A stretch of DNA of 64,000 nt from Alnus glutinosa (taxonomy: Eukaryota > Streptophyta > Magnoliopsida > Fagales > Betulaceae), in assembly GCF_958979055.1 (NCBI RefSeq), contig NC_084894.1, positions 26,476,616 through 26,540,615 on the forward strand, in the 5' to 3' direction. Each line of letters opens with the position of its first letter. Position 1 is the first letter of the stretch. The position numbers and the translations under genes were made by a program. The notes beneath the pieces were generated by a model. That model was not told where the DNA came from and made no database searches. It saw only the letters and a list, made by a program, of their open reading frames with translations. This document shows positions 10,735 through 21,713 of this stretch, piece after piece.

Positions 10735-12296
10735 TGATTTTAAATCCAAATATTAATTCTCTAAATTAAATCAACAACAGATACTTAACAATATTTAAAA
10801 GGTATGCAAGTATGTTTCAAATAATTTTAATAATGTCTTAATCAATTTAGTTTTTTTTTTTTTAAAAAAAAAAAAAAATTATGATGAGAGCATATAGGTA
10901 TATTCTAAGTTCAAAGTTGTTCTAGCTTTATACAAGATGAGTATGTGCATTGCTAATCCAACTGTCTATTTTGCTAGGGAACGGAAAAAGTTGAGGGTAT
11001 GATCTTAAAAGTATCTGAAGATGTACACTTGATAGAAGCTGAAGCATTTACCAATATGAAGAGTTTAAGATTGCTCCAAATCAATGATGTACATCTCAAA
11101 GGATCTTATGAGCATCTCTCAAAAAAGCTAAGATGGCTTTGTTGGCATAAGTGCCATCTAAAATGTCTTCCACATAATTTTCATCTAGAGAACCTTGTTG
11201 TTCTTGACATGCAGTATAGTAATGTTGAACAAGTTTGGGAGAAGAACAAAGTATAACAAATCTTACTAAGTTTTTTATTTTTTATTTATTTATTTTTTCC
11301 TCTTTATTAATGTTAAATGTATAACTAACAAGAACTGATCATTTCCTTATTTACTCTTTTTTTTTTTCTTCTTTTTTCTTTTTTTTCACAGATACTCAAC
11401 AAGTTGAAGGTCCTAAATCTCAGCAATTCCAAACGTCTCACCAAATCACTAGACTTTTGTCAAGTGCCAAAATTGGAGATACTAGTACTTGAAGGTTGCA
11501 CGAGTTTGGTTGAGATTCACGAGTCCATTGGATGTTTGAAAAACCTTGTTTTGCTGAATTTAAAAGGATGCAAGAGTCTTATGAATCTTCCAAGCAGCAT
11601 TTCTAATTTAGAATCTCTCAAAACTCTTAATTTGTCTGATTGCTTAAAAGTTGACAAGTTACCGGATCAAGTAGGGAGTATGATGGCTTTAACAGAGCTT
11701 CTTGCAGATGGAATTGCTATTAAGCAACTACCATCCTCCTTTGGTCTTTTGAAGAATCTTGAGGTTGCATCATTATCTGGACGTAAAGAACAATCCTCAA
11801 AATCTTGGTTGTCACTTCTCTCATCATTGATGTCACCAAAAAGCTTGAACCCAGTATGTTTCCTACCACCTTTCGTTTCTGGATTACGTTCTTTGACAGC
11901 ACTACATCTTTCTGGGCGCAATTTGTCTGAAGATGGGTTTCCTGTTGATTTTGGGAATTTATCTTCACTCCAGTTTTTGGATTTATCAAGAAACAATTTT
12001 CGTAACCTACCTGATTGCATTGGCTGCCTTCCTAAATTGTACAATTTGCATTTGCAAGAGTGTACGAATCTTCAATCAATTTCAGGAGTCTTCACAAGTG
12101 TAGGTCTCTTGGATACAAGTGATTGTACATCAATGGAAAGACTCAATTTCGTCGAACCATAAAAGAGGACTACTTTTTGACCTTCGTAATTGCCACAAAT
12201 TGACTGAGATTCAAGGCTTGGAGAATTGGGAATTTGATTCTATTCACTCAGAAGGTTGTAACAATCTAGCATATGATTTTAGGAATCATTACCAGG

Positions 12297-12329
<33 letters not shown>

Positions 12330-12849
12330 ATTTTATGTTCTGAACATTTTTTTTTTTGAATAGTGTCCGTCAACCATGGGCGATGATGAGTCTCGTGTCA
12401 TTTGCCTCCTTGGTAGTGAGGTTCCAAGTTGGTTCAGCCATCAGGGAATTGGGTGTTCGATATCTTTCCGTGCACCTTCAATTTCAAAGGGTCAATTCCT
12501 TCGGTTGCTTGTTTGTGCTGTTTATGCAACCGACATAGGAGCATCTGGCCACGTGACAATTCTTCCTCTCGTGGAAATCCTAAATAAAACCAGAGGCAAC
12601 ACCCACTTTCTTCGTCCAACAGAAATTGATACTCACAAGCATTCCTTTCTCTTTCCAAATAAAGAAGACCATTTCTTTCTGTACCTGACGCCACTCATAA
12701 GAAATAAATATGTGCTGGAAAGTGGACTCATATTTAATGAATTGGTGATGGAAAGTGGAGATGAAATTGAGGTGTCCATCAGTATTTGGGGACTTGATGT
12801 GAAGAAATGTGGAATTCATCTTCTGGTTGATGAGGCAAATGTAATGTAA
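6520..12849 (+). CDS. TIR-NBS-LRR immune receptor with N-terminal degenerate WRKY exons; LRR exon frameshifted
   Basis: Predicted intracellular immune receptor. Exons: 6520-6631; WRKY-like exons ending 7221, then 7314-7421, 7563-7649 and 7772-8120; TIR 8524-9028; NB-ARC 9518-10610; 10978-11250; LRR 11392-12295; C-terminal 12364-12849. Exon 1 starts MGQTNSARRSSKRKRERE, a likely nuclear localisation signal. The TIR exon has no in-frame ATG before VFLSFRGEDTR, so its N-terminus must come from upstream exons; its phase-1 acceptor fits the phase-1 donors at 8120 and 6631. Junctions from 7221 onward keep frame. Only the acceptor of the first WRKY-like exon (near 7096) is weak. In the LRR exon the frame stops at 12160-12162, while the following codons continue in another frame, so a one-base indel near 12150 would remove the C-terminal domain. 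Either a pseudogene, a truncated receptor or a sequencing error. Domain identity is certain; the fused transcript is inferred. Confidence 0.75.
6590..6725. repeat. Direct duplication, left copy (partner about 8085-8220)
   Basis: The end of exon 1 and the start of its intron match the end of the WRKY tail exon and its intron: both contain AAAGACGGTA at the phase-1 donor, then ACTCACAGATCAAATAGA and CTCGATTAGCCC. A second shared block (TTCTCGGCCATAGT) lies near 7005 and 8312. The donor region was therefore duplicated within the locus. Confidence 0.8.
7096..8120 (+). other. Degenerate WRKY (group IIb-like) domain exons of the TNL gene
   Basis: Four exon-like blocks match a WRKY domain in order. 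The block ending 7221 encodes ANRKAWVEVVIARCEVQT, like the segment before a IIb WRKY core. Exon 7314-7421 begins LNDGCQW but continues SCEGSC where WRKYGQK should stand, and ends APDCPVTKE. Exon 7563-7649 encodes ARNPFPRYSYNCMVPPGCPV with both zinc cysteines. Exon 7772-8120 gives VQRCLHDMSILITSYEGTHN and HPLPVGA, with the two zinc-binding histidines, then a IIb-like tail (SINPNDPSKGIVVDLTSYD). The phase-0 intron before VQR is the known VQR-type position of WRKY groups IIa/IIb. The zinc finger can be complete, but the DNA-contacting heptapeptide is absent. Confidence 0.8.
8524..9028 (+). other. TIR domain exon of the TNL gene
   Basis: Encodes a complete TIR domain: EVFLSFRGEDTRRNFTDHL, then GIRTFRDDEELQRG, SRISIVIFSEGYASSRWC and HVDPSDVRNQTGTF. 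The glutamate of SRWCLDEL (codon 8799-8801) sits where TIR NADases have their catalytic residue. The acceptor at 8522-8523 has a strong pyrimidine tract. The donor follows SNG in phase 2, typical of TNL exon 1. Confidence 0.92.
9518..10610 (+). other. NB-ARC exon of the TNL gene
   Basis: Nucleotide-binding switch domain with P-loop GMGGIGKTT (9684-9710), kinase-2 VLVVLDDVDDW, RNBS-B GSRIIVTTRDEHVL, GLPL (ARGLPLALVVLGSFL) and RNBS-D DIFLDIACFF. The MHD motif reads MHA (10488-10496): the aspartate is replaced by alanine. Phase-2 acceptor at 9516-9517 and phase-0 donor after 10610. Confidence 0.95.
10624..10735. repeat. Duplicated compound (AC)n(AT)n microsatellite
   Basis: Two adjacent copies of a unit of about 60 bp, each (AC)n then (AT)n followed by TGATTTTAAATCCAAAT, lie in the intron directly after the NB-ARC donor. 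Confidence 0.9.
10978..12295 (+). other. LRR exons of the TNL gene, with frameshift near 12150
   Basis: The small exon 10978-11250 carries the linker and first repeats (EAFTNMKSLRLLQINDVHL, LRWLCWHKCHLKCLP). The exon from 11392 has typical TNL leucine-rich repeats (KLEILVLEGCTSLVEIHESI, LNLKGCKSLMNLPSSI, LSDCLKVDKLP). The frame ends at 12162, yet the next bases in another frame read GLLFDLRNCHKLTEIQGLE up to a phase-0 donor at 12296, which is clearly the lost continuation. Confidence 0.88.
12364..12849 (+). other. C-terminal post-LRR exon of the TNL gene
   Basis: The phase-0 acceptor at 12362-12363 leads into CPSTMGDDESRVICLLGSEV and PSWFSHQGIG, the start of the C-JID (post-LRR jelly-roll) domain that follows the LRR in many TNLs. 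It ends SISIWGLDVKKCGIHLLVDE before a stop at 12847-12849. The frame is intact, but the upstream frameshift would prevent its translation. Confidence 0.8.
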
Positions 12850-14717
12850 GAATACGTTACATTGAAGAAGTTTGGAGGAGTTCTCTTTTAGTTGTTGTCT
12901 TTTAGTGGCTATACATTGCAGTAGTAGAGATAAGGATATTACGTGGTGGTCTTGGTTATCTAAGTCATTCTTTTATTTATTTGTAGTACTACGGTGACCG
13001 AAGTGGCTTAGTAATATGTTTCTATTGCTCTTTAGGAGTCGATGTCAATAAGAAGTCAATCTCCAATAAGGAGTTTATCTCCATTTTTATTGGATGTAAT
13101 CTTTTTTATTTAAGTGGTTGAAAAAATAAATCTTTTTTTATTTTATTAAGATCAACAGAATCCAATAAAAATTATTTTTGGATCCTACTTTTTTTATTAA
13201 GATAAACACATGTCGCTATCTTATTGGTGCCGACGTGACGTCTAACAGAATCTGTCAAAAATTTTAACAGAATTTGATTACAGGGAGCGATTTGTAAATT
13301 AGGTTAACCACATGAATCTCTAAATTAATTTTGATACCACACGGAGCGCCCAACCACAGGGATCTTTGAATTAATTTTGATACCACATGAAACGATTTGT
13401 AAATTAGGTCAACCACATAAATCAATGGTACAATTTTTCCTAAAATCAATGGTACAATTTTTCCTATAATCAATTGCTAGCTACCGTATTATGGTACAAT
13501 TATCATTATTAATCTTTTTGTCTTCCAATTCTTTGCTGTCCAATTTGCGCTTGTTATTCTCTTAAAAACATAGCTGCGCAATCCCTATTTAAAAGGATTA
13601 GTACAAAATGACCACATCAAAGACACTACCCTCTTTAAGCAACTAGGCACAAGCTAATGTTATGATTGTGGTGTCATTGTTATATGAACTTACATTTTCG
13701 AAAATTCTCTGCCCAAAATTCAAAAAATTCGGGCAAAAAATAAGAGGGGTGTGGGTTTTAAGGTGCCTGAGCAGGTCTTTGGGTTAATCAAGGTGCATGG
13801 CTCACCTGTTCGGACATTTCGAGACTTGCACTCGCCTATCTCATTCCCTACCCGAATTCTCTAATTCCAGAGAATCCTGATCCTTGTTATACACTGTTGT
13901 GGATCGAAATTTTCTATAATTGGGGTGGCAGGTAAGCCCTTGCATAGGGATCCTAATTCTTCTGGTGTTAAATGCTCTCGCAGAAAATGACCAACAAATG
14001 TGAAGCACGATTTAAGACATTACCGAGTACAATTATTCTGCAAGAGAAGCATTTTAATTTGCAATTGCCAAGTAACCCCTTTACCTTTTCCTTTTTAGAT
14101 GAACGAACATGCCGGTACTATTACACAAACTTTTTTTTTTTTGAAAGGATTACACAAACTTTTAATTGCAAATCGTCCTCTCAATCTGCATTTACAAAAG
14201 GAGAGTAAAGCACTGCTTCTTTATGCAATCGGCTTGTGGACAACAATGCTACTTTATGCAATGCTGATGAGCGGAATAAGATTATTTATATTTCAAGTGA
14301 AATAAATAGTAACTATTTCATGACTCATAATAGATTTCACGGTATTCAAGAGTATACATAATCTCACCAACATAGGCAACACATACACCGTTAAATTCTG
14401 TGAAATCTAATCTGAATCATGAAATGATTCATATTCCATCGATGAATACCATGATGAATTACCCCATGTTCTTGCTAAAAGGAATTATCCCATATTTGGT
14501 AAATAGAGATATATCATTCCAAATATATGGTGATATATGATGTTTGTTTATTATATGTACATCCAGCACCTTGATGTTAATTAGGTGCCTGTTGAGCTAG
14601 CCATTTTTGAATCTCTGACTCGATGCTGGATCATGAAATAATCTGATGGGGACTTCATCTCATGGTACAAGCTTTCTGCATAATGGAAGCTAAGATATAT
14701 CTGTACCTGGCAATTGC
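12850..14717. other. Intergenic region with short local repeats
   Basis: 3' flank of the TNL gene and of the convergent cis-prenyltransferase gene. Contains an A/T-rich stretch near 13090-13200 and the local repeat at 13285-13475; otherwise no gene or recognised element. Confidence 0.5.
13285..13475. repeat. Local degenerate tandem repeat
   Basis: Words CGATTTGTAAATTAGGT, AATTAATTTTGATACCACA and AACCACA recur, and a unit ATCAATGGTACAATTTTTCC is repeated in tandem near 13424-13463. Confidence 0.65.
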
Positions 14718-17700
14718 CTACAGACGTGCACCATAGCGTCTCTGTCTTTGCTGATATGAAATTAAGGCCTCTACAAACTCAGCTTTCCCAAAATCAGGCC
14801 AGAGTTCTCGTACGAAGAAAAATTCAGTGTAGGCTAACTGCCACAATAAGAAGTTGCTTACTCTTTGTTCACCACTGGTTCGTATTAGTAGATCAGGGTA
14901 GGGAAACTCGGTGCAGTTGGTTTCTAATTCCTGTTCAATTAGGCTTTCACTGATGTCTTCCAGTTCAAGAGCACCATCTTTGACTTTGGAAGCAATACTT
15001 CTGCATGCTTGTATGATGTCGTATTTCCCACTGTAGCTAACCGCCACAATGAGTTGGAGTCTAGAGTTGGCTTTTGTGGTCTCCTCTGCATCACTTATCA
15101 ATTTCTGTAGAGACTTCGGAAGCTTTGACGAATCACCGATCACGCTTATTCGAATACCTTCCCTGTAAAAGCAAAGAGCATAAACTGATTGTTTTCCGTA
15201 TAAACCTCTATCAATGAAAACAACCTCAAGAGTGAATCCAACACTGGTCTGACTCCAGGGATTTGATTGCCTTACTTGCTTATATGTGATGTTCAAAGTA
15301 ACAGATGACAGTGACCTAAAGGTATTAAGAAGAAATAAAATCCAACACTGGACACTCCATAGATCTGAAACAATGGTTTTCTTGCTAGCATGTCTTGCTT
15401 TACCAATATGTGATGATCAAACAAATAAATCCGTTTTCTTTCCTAAAGAAACACCCACATTTAGATATTTAAAAAAAAGATATTGTTGGACTATTGCAGG
15501 TCAGTCTGTCCAACTTGGCATTGGCAATTCCTGCTTCTAAGGTTGTATCGGAAGGTGCTTACCAAGGGTTGATTTGACACTGCCATGACAAAAGATCCAC
15601 ATAAGATCCGTTGAAATTAATTTTGACAACCAAACTAACTTTTTCTGAAGGAGAACTAATGAATCAAGAAGTAAAATATGTCCTATTTATCAGCTCTTAG
15701 AAAAGATAGAAAAATGAATCTTAAAAAACTAAAGACGTTACTCTGGAAGTCTTACACTCACTGGAAACAGTTCTTTTCGCACATTTACTGCTAATGTTTT
15801 TCTATATGAAATGTCTCATTAATAAAACCCAAATGCAGATGTCGAACCAAATTGATCGTTACATTGATCTTTTTTCAGAACCAAATTTACGGACGTTTTT
15901 CCTTATGAAATTACTTTGTTTTCTTCAGAAAAGAATTCTCAAAGATGTAGCTGATCTTTTTTCCTTTCTCTCATTTTTTTTTTTTTTAATGTGTCTAACA
16001 AAGAAAATTGGCATTGATCGTTTTGGCATTTGACAACAATCAAAACTCTGGGCATTGCTGCCCAGTTTCTGAACAAATTTCAAATATTCTATGGATTATA
16101 TCTATCATTAAACCCAAGTGCAAACAAGCTTCCAAATGCATTAAAAAATATGATTAAGATCATATATAATTGATTGGAGTTGGGAAAACCAACCAAGGTA
16201 CTTGCCAAAAGCGGGGGAATTCTTCCAGAAAGTTATAACTCATAGGCCGTCATGGAAATAGCATTACTGAACAAGAGTAGTGAGTAAAAGAGGTCTCTCA
16301 AGCAGAACTTGAAACATCAGAAGAAGAAAGCAAAAGATGGTACGTACATCCTTAAATGGAGAGGAAATGGCAGAAACAAAGCTCATCCTGTCTTCCGCAA
16401 TCTAACATAACCCCTAGGTAATTAACTATATTATGTACATCGCTTTTCCTTGTGATGTAAAGAAAAGCTTTGATAAAATCAACATAAAATCTCAGTGTTG
16501 GCTAGTTCCATCTAGGGCCTGATCCTAACATCTTATACAAGCACTTACCTCAATACAAGGACACTCTTCAACTAAAGGCAGGCGACAGAAACATTTCTCA
16601 TCTCTGAAATTGTCTAAACCTCAATCAGATCCTTCATATTTCCACAATTTGAACCCTAAAATACCCGTACACTTGTAGAAGAATGATAATAATTCTAAAT
16701 AGTGGCTAAAGAACTGGGATAGGATAATCTATGACCAAGTCATTAGATTGAAAAGGCACATCACAATACTAACTTGATTAATTAGTCTACCGATTAATTA
16801 ATCCAGAAACTGCATATAGATTAATCTGAGACAGCTCTCCATTAATACAAATATTTTGATTAAATGATTCAAAGTTTGCATTTTTTAAAAGAAGAAACAG
16901 AAAGACAAATTAAAATAAAAAATCTGACTCATTTTTGGCTGCTTACGCTCCACACCAACCATTTAAACTATAACTATCTCTTGGGAATCACCTCAAATTT
17001 TCCCCAAGATAATATATACGTTATGCAATTAAAATCTAATAATAATGAATGCGAAAACGGCAAAATTCGAATCCATGGAAATGAAAATTTCCCCCAAGTG
17101 AAAGAGAGAGTGTGCATAACAACTACCTTAAAAAATTATCCAGCTGTGACTTTATCTCTCTTTCAAATAAAGTCATCAAGAAATCCACCTCCACCTGCAC
17201 TATAACCAAACCAACCATTAAAAAGATTCACTTATAGATTCTAGACAAATTAAAACACACAAAAACGTGAAAATACGGAAATCATTAAATTTAATCATTT
17301 AATAATTATTCTAACATTACCCTCATGTTTGCAGGCCCAAAATCTGGTCCAATACCTATAAATGGAGTGGAGTCCAGATTCTAAGCCTTAGCAATAGAAT
17401 ACCACCGTTCTCAAAGGCCTTTTAGCTATAGAAAATTATGATTTTAGAGTAACGCTACGCCTATAATTCTTTTATAACTTTTCTGTCAAATGTTAGCACG
17501 TGATTAGTTTAGTCTAACACGACTCAGAAAGTTGTAAAAAAGACTTGTCCATTACCCTGAGAAAAATCACTACGATTTCCACTTGTGTCCTAAAGAAAAT
17601 TGTGATCTAACGAAAGCCACTACGATTTCCACTTTCAAAAGCAGTAAAAAGTACTCTTCAAAGTGCCAAGCTAACACTAACAAGGGAAACTTCAATCGGA

Positions 17701-18258
17701 AATGCTTTTTCTTCGCTTTTGGGACCTAAAATCAATACCAAAAAAACACCCACTTTCAAAATCAAGAAAAGTGGTTAAAACCTAGAGCAAACGGACCTTG
17801 GGCCGGATCCAATTATCGTAAGAAAAGGCGAAGACGGTGAGAACCCTAATCCCCCAATGGCAAGAGAGCTCGACGAGCTCCCGCAGCGACCGCGAGCCAG
17901 CCTCGTGGCCGGCTGAGGCCGGCAAGCTCTTCTGGCTGGCCCACCTCCCATTGCCGTCCATGATCACTGCCACGTGCTTCGGCATCAGATCATCCTGGAG
18001 CTCCGCCGGGAGCGGCTCTCCCTCCGCCGACACTCCGGCAGGTGCGCTCCGGTCTCTTCTTTCCTCCTCCTCCTCTTGGACATGTTCTCTGAGAGCTACT
18101 TTTACTACGGTGGTTGGTTCGAGGGGCTTGAGGGGTTTAGGAGAATGGAGTGGAAAGAAGGGGTGTGTTTGGGTTCTGGTTCTGCGAGAGCACGAGTGTT
18201 TTGGTTTGCCAGGAATGAGAGTGTTCTTGGTCGGAATAGGAAGCGGCAAGGATAGCAT
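14718..18258 (-). CDS. cis-Prenyltransferase (dehydrodolichyl diphosphate synthase-like), probably plastidial
   Basis: Three exons on the minus strand: 18258-17797, 17194-17127 and 15162-14718, 975 nt in total (324 residues). The enzyme condenses isopentenyl diphosphate onto an allylic diphosphate in cis configuration to make Z-polyprenols. Family motifs appear in order: [19 protein letters not shown] (substrate-binding Asp), [31 protein letters not shown] at the end of exon 1, [16 protein letters not shown] in the 68-nt exon 2, and [45 protein letters not shown] and ELWPDF in exon 3. Exon 1 ends in phase 0 and exon 2 in phase 2, both matching. The first 60 or so residues are Ser/Pro/Arg-rich and acid-poor, like a plastid transit peptide. 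Residue context MDGNGRW differs from the commoner MDGNRRW. It resembles the Arabidopsis genes next to DDB2. The gene looks intact. Confidence 0.93.
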
Positions 18259-21200
18259 TATCCTGGTTTAGGTTAGAGTTTAGCTTCCTACTTCTGCTTC
18301 TGATTCTGCTGCTATTTCTGCTCTCTTTTGCCGCCACAAAGAGCTGGGAAGTGGGAAGTTCGAATTGGAACGTGCGGGGAGACTGTTGGAGCGCTTCTTA
18401 TAGCGAATGTGGATCGGCCATATGGAGGAGCGACGAACCAAAACGACGTCATTTCAAAAGATTAGTCTTTTTTTTTTTTTTTTTTTTTCCGACGAGCAAA
18501 TGCCAATCACAAAAAAGGGTCAAGGTGGGTCCTTGTTATTCTTGATCCCAAATTGGAGATTATTATTTTTAATAAAATATTTTTCGGTATTTGATTATGC
18601 TTGAAAATTTTGACCAACCGTCAAATATTTTCAATCAAAGACAGAACACTTCGTTATGCGTAAAATGGTTTATGTATTCGTTCTTAGCTTAACACATGGA
18701 TTAGATGGTTTAAGATGCCTTCAATAATTGGATGGGATCTGTCAATTTCCTTGAAGGTTCTAGACTTCTAGCTTTAGATAGTGATTGAGGTTCCTTTCAA
18801 TTCTCTAAATTTGTAAGGGCTTGCAATTCTTTAATCCATACCATTCATTCAAAATGAATGGCTTAACTTCAGTCATATAAGCATTCAAAATAAGAAAAAG
18901 AACAAAAAAATAAATAAATAACAAAAGTGAAGGACCACCCAAAGATTTGCTTGGAGTGGGCTGACCACTTCCCCTCACCTTTTAAAAGATGGCCAGTCAC
19001 CTTCATAACTACTTAGAGGTAGTTAATCACCAAAAAAAAGAAGACTATAGAGGATGGTTATATTATTTTGATTTTTTGTTCATTTTTTTGAATTTTTATT
19101 TGTGTCAATCCTTTGAGTGTTAATGTGGCTCTATCTAAATCATTCATTTTTTATTTTTATTTTTTATTTTTAATTGAATGGACTGAATTGAATAAATTGT
19201 GATTTGTGGGTATGTAATTATTTAAAACTTGTAAGCCCCTGTATTCTGTAGAATTGTAAGGGATCTCGTGGATGATTGTCAGAGAATCATCTAAATAATA
19301 ATGCCTTATTTGACAACGTTTTTTTTTTTTTTTTTTTTTTTTTTTGTATAATTTTTGTTTTTTAACAAAAAAAAAAAAGAAAAAAAAATACTAACCAATA
19401 ACTCTAACACAAAATACATATATTATTTTCATGTTAATATCACATCATGACATTTTTTAACCAAAAAATAAAAAATATCCTCTAATTTTTATTTTATTTT
19501 TTATCAAAACCTAATACGTACCTGACCCAAAATTGATTATTGGCCATAAATATTGTCATTAATTATCATTCATGTGATAGCTCAAACCCCTGAGCCAGTG
19601 GTACATATGTGCACAGATATCTCCCCCTTTAGATTGATGAGTGACATTTTGACAGATAATACCCACACAAAAAAAATATATATATGAAGTAAAAGTATTG
19701 TGTTCCAACTTTAAAGGAGTTACTTAAAAAATAAAAAAAATAAAAAAAATAACTCTGATGACTACCAGAAATTGGTGAGTCACTTTCAAACGGATATTAC
19801 AAACCTGCTTACATATGCCCTCAAAGCATTGGAAATGACATGTGGGGAATATGTTGCCCAAAAATAGAGTTGAGGGACAATTATATGATGGAAGGACCGA
19901 TCTCAATCATCTCATGGTGCAGACATGTTTGTCTTGCTCTTGTGTAGGATACGGGATAACGTAAGGTTGATAATTTTTTATACAATTTTAAATTTGATAT
20001 GAATTTAATATAAAATTAATATGTTAAGGTCAAAGAATTTGATCTGTTTAATTAAATGGGTTGAGTTAGCATTGCTTTATATAGTCGTTTACCTATACCT
20101 TAACATGACAATTTTTTTACAAGACATGCGAACTCAATATGAACCCAATACAAAATTATGAGGTTAGAGTTAACGGGTCTTACCCGTTTAATTTAATGGG
20201 TCAAGTTATGGTTGACTTATAATCTTATATTCATGTCTCGACATGCGAATACAAATTTACACTCTTATGAATTAGAATGAGGATCTTATTATTAAGTTGC
20301 TTAACTTCTACAAACAATATAGTTTAAGAGGGATCAAGATTCGAGAATTCTGACAAATAATTAAAAAGGATCCCGATCCATTTAAGAGAGGATTTGCAAA
20401 ACCTATTTGTTTTATACAAGTGAATCTAACATTTTAAGCTGCTAAAAAATAAATATAAACCTCAAAATTTTGTTCAAATTTCATAGAAATTCAACCATGC
20501 ATCCTAATAATAGGGGATTTTGAATCCAGGATATGGGGTGAATATGATTGTTGTGAACAAAATTGGCTCACAAGTCACAACTCGTCTTCTTTCCGTGTAC
20601 ATTCGTCATTCGGGATCAAGTCGTGGATGCGTGGCACAAAATGGTACGTAAATTTCCACAGAATCGACGCCGGCCTGTTGTCTCGGCTCTCAAGTGTCAA
20701 CTTGTTTATGTGATGGAGTTATCATCGTTTTAAAGGTGGTGGTTTTTTTTTTTTTTTTTTTTTTTTTACATGAGAAAAAATTATAGAAAGCTACTTCGAT
20801 GAAATTGAGATAGATATTAAGACAGTTCCTTTTCATCAGAATCAAATTTGTGTTCATGCAAGAAGCACATAATTGTGGAGCATAATTTTTTTTTTTTTTG
20901 GATTTATGGATTATTTATCAGGTTTCTGTTTCAAGCACAAAACTCCATCACTTAATATTATATAAAAGGGGGGGAAAAAAAAAACAACGCATAAAATGAC
21001 AAAAAAGATTTATTTATTTGCAAATTGCAATGAAGTGTCTCTGTCTTCAAATTGGATTTTTAAGAATTACATTTCTTTCGTTTTCTTCCCTTTTTATTAT
21101 TATTATTATTTTGACAAAAAAATGCTTAATACTTTTTAAGAGTTTGAAGAGATAAGGTTTTTAAAAAATAAAGGAGCCAACAAACATGTAGTTTAAAGAG

Positions 21201-21379
21201 TATGTTTGTGCGCACTAAATTATTATTTTCATTCGACTATCGTCATGCGTTTTTAAGTGATTTTTTTTTTTTTTTAAAAAATGACTAAGAAAATAAAAAG
21301 TCACTTAAAACACGTCATGTTAGTTGGTATAAAATGAATGTGATTATGTTGCGTGCTTGTGTTTTTTGAGAACGTGTTT
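18259..21379. other. AT-rich intergenic DNA
   Basis: Upstream of the cis-prenyltransferase. Long poly-T or poly-A tracts occur at 18470-18488, 19319-19345 and 20743-20767. No gene supported. A pair of related segments lies at about 19970-20230, annotated separately. Confidence 0.5.
19970..20230. repeat. Two related copies of a dispersed-type repeat
   Basis: Words such as GAACCCAATACAAAATTATGAGGTTAGAG-like sequence (19999-20034 and 20139-20172, cited by position), CCGTTTAATTTAATGGGT and TTAACATG recur in the two halves. A distantly similar word set (ACACGAACCCGGTGCGAAGTTAGCGGG) is at about 31678-31705. No ends or coding content seen. Confidence 0.4.
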
Positions 21380-21713
21380 AGGGTTTGGTCATAGACAAAG
21401 CCTCGGAATAAAGCTTCATTGGCCTCCCTATGGTGGTGGATAATGGGTATTCGAGGTACCCTACCTCCTAAGATCAACTGCAATAGTGGAGGATGTAATG
21501 TCTGATGCTTTATTCATTACCTCATTGGGTTTAAATAGAATGCTTACATAAGGGGAAAATATTCGAATGGGAAACAATCCCTTAATTTTCTCCTTAATTT
21601 TTTACTGGAAACAATCCCTTATTTCTCTCCTTAAATCTTGCTTTTATTCTCCTAATAGGATTCTAGCTTTATGAGCAGATATCCTATGTTTACTAAGAAT
21701 CATCTTGCCGCGA

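Noticed and set aside
10522-10756. Open frames encoding runs of Thr-His or Cys-Val
   Set aside because: They are translations of the AC/AT microsatellite.
17837-18271. Plus-strand open frames of 93-144 codons at the cis-prenyltransferase start
   Set aside because: They are antisense shadows of the well-supported exon 1 on the minus strand.
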